From Aegilops tauschii subsp. strangulata (Eukaryota; Streptophyta; Magnoliopsida; Poales; Poaceae), in the NCBI RefSeq assembly GCF_002575655.3, contig NC_053040.3, forward strand, positions 354,886,267 to 354,950,266: a DNA stretch of 64,000 nucleotides, in the 5' to 3' direction. Shown here in pieces: positions 1-9,300 of this stretch (within the stretch, counting starts at the first letter, position 1; every line of letters begins with the position of its first letter). A program made the position numbers and the translations under genes. The notes beneath the pieces were generated by a model. It saw nothing but the letters and a program-made list of their open reading frames with translations. It was not told the DNA's origin and ran no database searches.

Positions 1-2
1 GT

Positions 3-2051
3 CAGGAAAGTTTCCAGGCACTCAAAGACAAGTTGACTTCTGCCCCAGTTCTAGCTCCACCTGATACTAAGAAGGACTTCGTCATCTACTGCGACGCTTC
101 CCGACAAGGATTAGGCTGTGTCCTAATGCAAGACCGCAGAGTGATTGCTTATGCCTCTCGACAATTGCGCCCTCACGAAGAGAACTACCCAGTTCATGAC
201 CTCGAACTTGCTGCTGTCATTCATGCGCTGAAGCAGTGGCGACATTACCTTCTCGGTAATCGTTGCGAGATCTTCACTGACCACCAAAGTCTGAAGTATC
301 TGTTTACTCAGCCAGATCTGAACCTCCGTCAGCAGAGATGGATGGAGCTTGTTGCAGACTTTGACTTGGGTATCTCCTATACGCCAGGCAAGGCTAATGT
401 AATGGCTGATGCCTTGAGCCGCAAGTCTTACTGCAACCACCTCCAGGTTCATAAAGTTCAGCCCTCACTTGTTGAAGAATTCAGGAAACTGAACCTCCAT
501 ATTGTTCCTCCGGGTGCACTCGCTCCCCCTCCTAAGGAATTTGGCAAGGTGAACCTCCACGTTGTTACCCAGGGTTCCCTCAATACCCTAGTTGCTAAAC
601 CAGATCTCGAGGACAGCATCAAAAGGCTACAGAAGTATGACTCTGAAGCCTACAAGATTAAGCGCTACCTCGCAGGAGGAAAGCCCTCATTCTTCACCAT
701 TTCTGAAGAGGGCACCCTATACTTCAAGGGCCGCCTAGTGGTGCCATGTACAGAGAAAAACCTGGATATGACACAGGAAGTTATGAAAGAAGCTCATGAT
801 ACGCCTCTGTGTATCCATCCTGGTAGTACAAAGATGTACCAAGATATCCGACAGAGATTCTGGTGGACTAATATGAAGCAAGACATTGCTCGTTATGTTG
901 CTGAGTGTGACGTTTGCCGTCGTATCAAAGCAGAACATCAAAGGCCTGCTGGAACTCTGCAACCTATCTCTATTCCTGAATGGAAATGGGACCATGTTGA
1001 GATGGACTTCGTCACTGGATTCCCCAAATCGCAGAAAGGTAATGATGCTATTCTTGTCGTCATTGACCGACTTTCGAAAGTTGCACATTTTCTGGCAGTC
1101 AAAGAAACGATCACTGCTAGCCAGTTGGCAACGCTCTATATGTCCAGGATTGTTTCACTCCACGGTATTCCATTGGTTATCAGTTCAGACCGTGGTAGCT
1201 TATTCACTTCAAGATTCTGGGCAAGTTTCCAAGAAGCAATGGGAACTCATTTGTCATTCAGTACTGCGTTTCATCCTCAATCGCAAGGACAAGTTGAACG
1301 CGTCAATCAAGTTCTCGAAGACATGCTTCGAGCTTGCGTTATTTCCTTCGGCAAGAAATGGGAGGAATCTCTCCCGTATGCTGAGTTCTCTTATAATAAT
1401 AGCTATCAAGCTAGTCTGAAGATGGCCCCCTTCGAAGTGTTATATGGACGAAAGTGCCGAACCCCCCTGAACTGGTCAGAAACTGGGGAACGTCCACTCT
1501 TCGGTCCGGATATTATCCAAGATGCCGAAGAACAAGTCCGCATTATTCGCGAGAATCTCAAGACTGCTCAGTCACGTCAGAAGAGTCAGTATGACCGTCA
1601 TCATAAAGACATGGTCTATCAACCTGGTGAAAAGGCTTATCTTCGAGTCACACCTATGAAGGGTGCTCACCGCTTCGGGATCAAGGGCAAACTAGCTCCT
1701 CGCTATATTGGCCCATTCACTATTCTCGAAAGGCGTGGAAAAGTGGCATACCAACTGGAACTACCGCCGAACCTTTCTCAGGTTCACGATGTGTTCCATG
1801 TGTCACAGCTCCGCCGTTGCTTCAAGGATCCAATCCGAGCTGTGGATCACGAAGTGCTCGAATTGCAGCAAGACCTCTCCTATAAGGAGCATCCGGTCCG
1901 CATTCTCGACCAAGCTGAACGCCGCACACGTCAGAAGGCGATCAAGTTTCTCAAAGTCCAGTGGTCGCACCATTCTGAAGATGAGGCCACTTGGGAACGA
2001 GAGGATCGTCTGCGCGAAGAATACCCCGCACTGTTTCCTTCTACCTCCTAA
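3..2051 (+). CDS. Ty3/gypsy chromovirus pol, 3' part (RNase H, integrase, chromodomain)
   Basis: The frame is open from the window edge, so the protease and most of the reverse transcriptase lie outside. About 683 codons run without a stop to TAA at 2049-2051. The RNase H domain comes first (YCDAS, HDLELAAV, FTDHQ and MADALSR give the acidic residues). The integrase follows with an HHCC zinc finger near residues 264-311 and a DDE core at about D335, D396 and E432; the last two are 35 residues apart, as usual. The C-terminus ends with a chromodomain-like segment (KVQW, then ATWERED), which is typical of plant chromoviruses of the Tekay/Del type. The enzyme makes cDNA and inserts it into chromatin. 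The open frame suggests a fairly recent insertion. A 20-residue tandem duplication lies between RNase H and integrase. Confidence 0.95.
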   Translation, partial: QESFQALKDKLTSAPVLAPPDTKKDFVIYCDASRQGLGCVLMQDRRVIAYASRQLRPHEENYPVHDLELAAVIHALKQWRHYLLGNRCEIFTDHQSLKYLFTQPDLNLRQQRWMELVADFDLGISYTPGKANVMADALSRKSYCNHLQVHKVQPSLVEEFRKLNLHIVPPGALAPPPKEFGKVNLHVVTQGSLNTLVAKPDLEDSIKRLQKYDSEAYKIKRYLAGGKPSFFTISEEGTLYFKGRLVVPCTEKNLDMTQEVMKEAHDTPLCIHPGSTKMYQDIRQRFWWTNMKQDIARYVAECDVCRRIKAEHQRPAGTLQPISIPEWKWDHVEMDFVTGFPKSQKGNDAILVVIDRLSKVAHFLAVKETITASQLATLYMSRIVSLHGIPLVISSDRGSLFTSRFWASFQEAMGTHLSFSTAFHPQSQGQVERVNQVLEDMLRACVISFGKKWEESLPYAEFSYNNSYQASLKMAPFEVLYGRKCRTPLNWSETGERPLFGPDIIQDAEEQVRIIRENLKTAQSRQKSQYDRHHKDMVYQPGEKAYLRVTPMKGAHRFGIKGKLAPRYIGPFTILERRGKVAYQLELPPNLSQVHDVFHVSQLRRCFKDPIRAVDHEVLELQQDLSYKEHPVRILDQAERRTRQKAIKFLKVQWSHHSEDEATWEREDRLREEYPALFPSTS

Positions 2052-2069
2052 ATCTCGGGACGAGATTTC

Positions 2070-2086
2070 TTGTAGTGGAGGAGATT
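2070..2086 (+). promoter_or_regulatory. Polypurine tract before the 3' LTR
   Basis: A purine-rich stretch (gtggaggagattt) sits directly before the TG of the LTR and 20-35 bp after the pol stop. This is where the plus-strand DNA primer is expected. It fixes the LTR boundary and the plus orientation of the element. Confidence 0.7.
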
Positions 2087-5000
2087 TGTAACACTCTGAG
2101 AATCATGCTATAGTAACCCCCTGTGATTAAGCTAATCATGTTGCTAAACAGGGCTTGATCACATTTGAACCACAACCTTGTCAAACTCCTAGTTCAAACT
2201 TCAATTAAATTTAAAAGTGGAAAATAAAAGTTTTCAAAAATTCAAACAAAAATGTTCAGTGGGTGCTAAATAATACACTGGTAATTATGGTGGAGGAAAC
2301 ACATTTTTATAAAATACCTAATTACTTTTAAAAGAAATAAAACAGAAAAGAAAATAAACAAATAAAAGGAAAACAGAAAACAGATCACAGAAAGAAAAAA
2401 AAAGAAAAAGGAAAAGCCCTTCCCCCCCCCACTGGACCCGTGGCCCGTCTGGACCGAACCCCGGCCCAAACTGGGCCGCCACCGGCGCCCCGACCCCGGC
2501 CCAGCCCAACTCACCCCCGCGTCCCCTTCCTGTTCCCCCGACCGGGTCGGAACAGGGGCACGCTGCCGCCCGACCACCTCGCCGGCACCGACGCCGGAGG
2601 GGATAAGGGCGCCAGCCCCCGCGCCTCCTCGGGTCTCTCTCCCACTCACCCCGCTCACTCTCGGCCCCTGCGCCTCCCTCATCCCCTCTCCTTTGCACCG
2701 CTCCGTGCTCCCCCCCATCATCCCGAGCGCCTCCGTCGCCGTCCGCCGTCGCAACCGCGGCAACCAACCTCGCCTCGCCTCGCCAACCTGTCCAGCAGCT
2801 CCGCCGACGTCGGCTTCCTCGTCCCCGTCCACGAACGCAAGCCGGGGAGCACCGCAGGTAGCGGATCGAGCCGCCCCCTTCCGCCTCGGGCGTCGGTAAC
2901 CGCCGTCGTCTCCGGCCACCTCTGCGCTCCTAAGCTGTCGCAGGCTTTACGTAGCCGCTCGGTGAGCTCCTCCCTCCCTCCATTCCCCTCCTCGAACTGC
3001 GTGAGCCTCCCTAGCTAGCTCGTCGCCGTTGCTTTGAGCTCGCCGCCGCATATCACCTCGCCGCCGTGGCTACCGTGGCCTGAGCTCGCGTCCGAGCTCG
3101 TAGTCAAACTCCTGGAGCTCCCAGGAGCCCAACGAGCCCACGCCCGTGCCTCCCCGTGCCTCCTAGCATAGCCTCCGTTGAGCGCCCGAACGCGCTGCCG
3201 CCTGCGCTCGTCGCCGGCGTGCCTCCGGTGACCAAATGGTCACGGGCCAGCGCCCGTTGCATTCGCCTCCTAACGCACGTCCCACCTAGCCTCTCCGTTC
3301 GCTCGCTAGCATGCTGCGCCGCCCTTTCCTCTGGCATCCGACTCCGGTCGTCCGCCGATGAGCTCGCCGCGCTCGATTCCGGTCACCCCTGCCGCCACAA
3401 CCACCACCGTTGGACGCGGCGCAGCCGTAGCTTTCGAACGCGACCAAAAACTCCCTGAACGGTGCCCTGTACGTGGATTCCGGCGAGGTCCCGAGCGCCT
3501 CCGCCGTGTTTTCGGTCGCCGGCGTTGCTCCGGCGCCGGCCGCCGACGTGGCACACCTGGGGCCACCCCTGGGTCACTGCCAGTGGCCCCCACGGGCCCC
3601 AGTTAACTGGGTTGACCCAGTCAACTGCTGACTGGGCAGGCCCAGTCACTGACATGCGGGCCCCGCCGCAGAAATTAAAAAAAATAAAGAAAAAGAAAAT
3701 GTTTTATAAATAAAAATAATTAGTTTAGCTAAACACTCACTGACATGTGGGGCCCATCCCTCTAATTATACTGTTAGATTAGTTTAATTAAGTATTAGAC
3801 TAACAGAGGCTGACATGTGGGTCCCACTGGACCCACCTGTCTGGTTTGACTGGTCAGCCAACCTGTTGACTTGCTGACGTCAGCATTGCCTCATGCTGAC
3901 GTCATAATTCATTTTTCTTAATATAAATAATTCCAGAAATTCAAATAAACTTTGAAAATTCATATCTTTTAAACCGTAACTCGGATGAAAATGTTTTCTA
4001 TATGAAAGTTGCTCAGAACGACGAGACGAATCCGAATACGCAGTCCGTTCGTCCACCACACCTCCCTAACCTATCGAACTAGCAACTTTCCCCCTCCGGT
4101 CCGTCTGTCCGAAAACATGAAACATCGGGCATACCTCCCGGATGCCCCCCCTTCACCGGTACCACCTACTGTCGCGTTAGGACACCCCTAGCACCGCTCA
4201 TTGTCATGTCACGCATCGTCATGCTTATGTTTGCATTGTATTTACTGTTTCTTCCCCCTCTTCTCTCCGGTAGACTACGAGACCGACACTGCTGCTGCCC
4301 AGTTCGACTACGGAGTTGACGACCCCTCCTACTTGCCAGAGCAACCAGGCAAGCCCCCCCCTTTGATCACCAGATATCGCCTACTCTAATCTCTACTGCT
4401 TGCATTAGAGTAGTGTAGCATGTTACTGCTTTTCGATATCCTATTCTGATGCATAGCCTATCCTTGCTACTATTGTTACTACCTTTACCTGCAATCCTAC
4501 ATGCTTAGTATAGGATGCTAGATTTCCATCAGTGGCCCTACATTCTTGTCCGTTTGCTGTGCTACACTATCGGGCCGTGATCACCTGGGCGGTGATCGCG
4601 GGTATATACTTATATATTATATACATGACACATGTGATGACTAAAGTCGGGTCGGCTCGTAGGAGTACCCGCAAGTGGATCCTTGTGGCGGAGCGACAGG
4701 GCAGGTTGAGACCGCCTAGGTAAGAGGTGGGCCTGGCCCTGGTCGGCGTTCGCGGATACTTAACACGCTTAACGAGATCTTGGTATTTGATCTGAGTCTG
4801 GCCATTTGGTCTATACGCACTAGCCATCTACGCGGGAGTAGTTATGGGTATCCCGGCGTCGTGGTATCAGCCGAAGCCCTCGTGACGTCAGCGACTGAGT
4901 GGCGCGCGCCGTGTTGGACCGCTTTGACGTAACCGCCGTGATCGTGTGGGTTGCTAGGTCTGCTCGCGGCCGCGTTCGCAACGTGCAGGTGTGCATAGGG

Positions 5001-6004
5001 CGATGGGCCCAGACCCCTGCGCGCTTAGGATTAGACCGGCGTGCTGACCGCTCTGTTGTGCTTAGGTGGGGCTGCGACGCGTTGATCTTACGAGGCCGGG
5101 CATGACCCAGAAAAGTGTGTCCGGCCAATTGGGATCGAGCGTGTTGGGTTATGTGGTGCACCCCTGCAGGGAAGTTTATCTATTCGAATAGCCGTGTCCC
5201 TCGGTAAAAGGACGACCCGGAGTTGTACCTTGAGCTTATGACAACTAGAACTGGATACTGAATAAAATACACCCTTCCAAGTGCCAGATACAACCCGGTG
5301 ATCGCTCTCTAACAGGGCGACGAGGAGGGGATTGCCGGGTAGGATTATGCTATGCGATGCTACTTGGAGGACTTCAATCTACTCTCTTCTACATGCTGCA
5401 AGATGGAGATGTCCAGAAGCGTAGTCTTCGACAGGACTAGCTATCCCCCTCTTATTCCGGCATTCTGCAGTTCAGTCCACTGATATGCCTCTTTACACAT
5501 ATACCCATGCATATGTAGTGTAGCTCCTTGCTTGCGAGTACTTTGGATGAGTACTCACGGTTGCTTTTCTCCCTCTTTTCCCCTTTCTATACCGGATTGT
5601 CGCAACCAGATGTCGGAGTTCAGGAGCCAGACGCCACCGTCGACGACGACACCTACGGCACTGGAGGTGCCTACTACTACGTGCAGGCCGCTGACGACGA
5701 CCAGGAGTAGTTAGGAGGTCCCAGGCAGGAGGCCTTGCCTCTTCGATCGTTGCTACTTTTGTGCTAGCCTTCTTAAGGCAAAACTTGTTTAACTTATGTC
5801 TGTACTCAGATATTGTTGCTTCCGCTGACTCGTCTGTGATCGAGCACTTGTATTCGAGCCCTCGAGGCCCCTGGCTTGTATTATGATGCTTGTATGACTT
5901 ATTATGTTTTAGAGTTGTGTTGTGATATCTTCCCGTGAGTCCCTGATCTTGGTCGTACACATTTGCGTGCATGATTAGTGTACGGTCAAATCGGGGGCGT
6001 CACA
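2087..6004 (+). repeat. 3' LTR of the chromovirus (~3.9 kb)
   Basis: The LTR starts TGTAACACTC after the polypurine tract and ends GGGGGCGTCACA. Beyond 6004 the sequence matches CACTA copy 2 near 57275, which gives an independent boundary. Inside are a GC-rich leader-like stretch (about 2420-3660), two TGACGTCA palindromes (3875-3882 and 3897-3904), an AT-rich segment with TATA-like runs near 4600, and two short exon-like coding patches (about 4270-4389 and 5600-5710). The second patch ends in a stop codon. The many open frames in the GC-rich part read on both strands without domain similarity and are not genes. The 5' LTR lies outside the window, so the target duplication cannot be checked. 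Confidence 0.88.
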
Positions 6005-6312
6005 GGCGTCCTCCGTCCGCCACCCCATCCCACCCATCAACCGCCGCCCTCCTCCATCACGCCGGAGCCGATACCCCGACGTCGTCGTCCACCGCAACCT
6101 CAACCGCAACGCCCTCCACAGCTAGTAGTTGAAGCCGAGGCCGAGCCGTCTGTACCCGAGCCAGTTCAACCACGCCGTCCTGCGCCTCACCGCTGCCGCT
6201 CCAACTTCGCCACCCTCCACCGCACCGGAGATGTTCCTGCTATGCCGTCCTTCGCCGCCTCGGATCTGCTTCCCCTCCGCCGACATACGGCCACGGCAAC
6301 ACAGTCAACAAT

Positions 6313-9300
6313 TTGGCCAAGGGTTCGTCCAAGCCCGCACCCTCCAGAACATCGGTTTCCCCGGTAAAAAGAAGAGGATCGGCGCGACATGTGGAGGTGA
6401 CCACACCGGCAACCGAAAAAGGTACTCCTCTTCCCTTATTCGTGCAAATCTTACGTTTCTGCTTGCACGGTATTCATCCCACAGAAGACACAAGTTGACC
6501 GCGTCTTGTTGATACTAGATGTTCCTAGTAACTCGTGATGCACAAGGTTTCTCCTCATATACTATTTCACCTTAGCTAGAGGTCCGTCGCCCCCTGAATT
6601 TCAATTTCTGCCCAGTTGATTCCCAATTAACGGAAGCATTCCCCGGCGTAACAGGCGCTAGTACGCCTATTACGCCGGGGAAGCAGCGCCTTGGTGTTTA
6701 TCTTAGGGGCGTGTGCGGCCTAGAGCTACTGGCGCCCGATCTGGAGGTCGGCCGGGATTAAAGGGATGGCCTGGGGGCACTGCCAAGCACGGCGGTGGTG
6801 TGAGGTCGATGGGAGGGCGGGGCGGCGGAGGCAGGGGTCTGGGCCGGTGGTCGCTGGCGGTTCGAGAAAGATCGTCAACAGTGACTGGCGGGAGGCAGAC
6901 GAAGGCCATCTACCCGTTCCTTATAGATCGGACGGTTCATTAAAAAAATCGACTGGCCTATTTATTTTCAGTCGACTGTTATCTTAGATATGACCACATG
7001 TGGTGGTGTGCTGGAGGAGTACCTACATTTTCTGTGCTCATATATTACAAAATCATACGGAGTAGAATCTAATTTTGTTTGCCATGCAATGTTGTAGAGC
7101 TATCATATGTATCCTGTCATTTATTTTTCAGCCACCTGCTATCTGCTACTTTTACAGTGCACTAGTTTTGCACACACTTCACCCTTACTCTCACTATTGT
7201 GTTTTTATGCAAGGGTATTTCAGACTCTGCTGCCATGAGAGAAGCCAAAAAGAAAAGAGAGAAGTCACTCCAGCTTCGTATGCGGGTAGGCAAGACACGT
7301 TGCTGCGCTATAAAGGGTGCAGTGTCAGCAGATGGAGACGGTAAACGTAGCTCTGGAGTTGATGACCTCGCTCGCAATGAACCACCATCCCAGGTGCTTG
7401 CTTTAACTTCGCGGTGTCATATGTGGTTGCATGTTCCATATGGTGTCTAGCTTGTATTCGAAAGGCCAAAGTCGGTAAGATAAGGAAAGATATTTTTTTA
7501 CATGAACCACCATCCCGTGAGCACCAAAAGACAAATAGCTAGTCAGGGCACTGGCCGAGCCAGTGACAAGCCCAGTAAAGATAGGCATCACCTGGAAGCC
7601 AACTAAAAAGCTGCGATGGTGGCGAAGCAGCCCGCCTCCCACCAGGCTCTCAGGTCCTAGATGATCATGCTCACCACTCCAGCCGGATGTCTAGCTTGTA
7701 TTGCTTCCAATTTGGTTAAATTGCATCTGCTTAGCTTACACATTATACCTTTGAATATGACATACCTTTCTGTTTTTTGTACATACTAGTACATCTGTGT
7801 ATTAACCATGTTCTTACATCAAACTAATATTCTTGTGTATCCCTCAGCAATCACTTATGACAAGGCAGGCAGGCAAGGGGACTACTCCTCATTTAAACAA
7901 TGCAGCGTCAGCCTCCCGACATGATTCTCAAGAAACAGAAATGCTAGATGAAGATAGTGAACGTAGCTCTGTAGTTGATTACAGCATTTCCCCTACACTA
8001 GCATCGCAGGTGCTTGCTCTAACTTGGCAGCGTGATATGTGGTTGCATGTTGCATATGGTGTCTAGATTGTAATTCTTCCAATCTGGTTAAACTGCATGT
8101 GCTAGTCTGCTTAGCTTATACATTATACGTGTTAATGTGACATGCCTTCCTGTATTTAGTACATAGTACATCTATCTATTAAGCATGTCCTTACATAAAA
8201 CTATTGTTTTTTTGTATCCCACATCAATCAACATGACGAGACACCTTTAGTATATGCAGTGCGATATTAGTTGCATCTTTCATATGATTTATAGCATGCC
8301 CTGCTTCTAATTTGTTGAAATTCCATTTATGATGGGACGCTTTTAACTTGGCAGAGTCATATTGGTTGCATCTTTCATGTGGTGTCTAGCTTGCATTGCT
8401 TCTTATTTGCTGGAATGGTTTCTGCTTAGTTTACACAAACAGTTGTGAACATGCCATGCCGTCCTGTTTTTCGTACATATTCCATCCTGGTATCATGTGT
8501 TTGCCTTACATCAAAGTAGTGATTGTCAGTATCATGCATGAATGAGTTCTGAAGAGAGAATTTTATTGCTTTTTCTTGTCGGTTTTACTTGACAATTCAA
8601 AATCAATAAAGCAGAAGGAAGTTAGCAAGGCAGCAGATAAAGGTGCTCCTTCCGAACGGAGGGCCTCTATAGTTTCTACTCCTCCACACCCCCAAGATGA
8701 TTTCCAAGACAACACATGCATAGACACTCAACAAAGCTGTGTTTATGATGAGGATGTCTCCCCTAGTGCAGCATCACCGGTGCTCCCTCTAACTTGGCAC
8801 TGTTATATGTGGTTGCATGTTATGTGTGATGTCTAGCTTGTATTGCTTCTAATTTTGTTGAATTCCATCTGCTTACTTTACACATTATACTTGAATAAGA
8901 CACGTGTTCCTGTTTCTAGAACATACAATATCTGTCTATCACACCATGTTCTTACATCAAATTACTACTGTTGTGTAACCTGCAACAATAACTTATCATA
9001 AGACACATTTGACTTCGGAGTGTGATATAGGTTACATCTCACATTCTTTTCTAGCTTATACTACTAATTTCTTGAAATGGCACTTATGACGAGACAGTTT
9101 TAACTTGGTAGAGTGATATTCGTTGCATCTTTCATATGGTGTCTAGCTTTCATTGCTTCTAATTTGTTGAAATGCCTTCTCCTTAGTTTACACATCATAA
9201 GCTGTGAATATGCAATGCTGTGAATATGCAATGGCACTAATGACGAGAGACCTCTAACATGGTAGTGTGATGTTGTTTGCATCTTGCATATGATTTATTT

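Noticed and set aside
2266..3700. Overlapping open frames of 70-217 codons on both strands in the chromovirus LTR
   Set aside because: The region is very GC-rich, the frames overlap in several phases, show no domain and lie wholly inside an LTR. They are composition effects.
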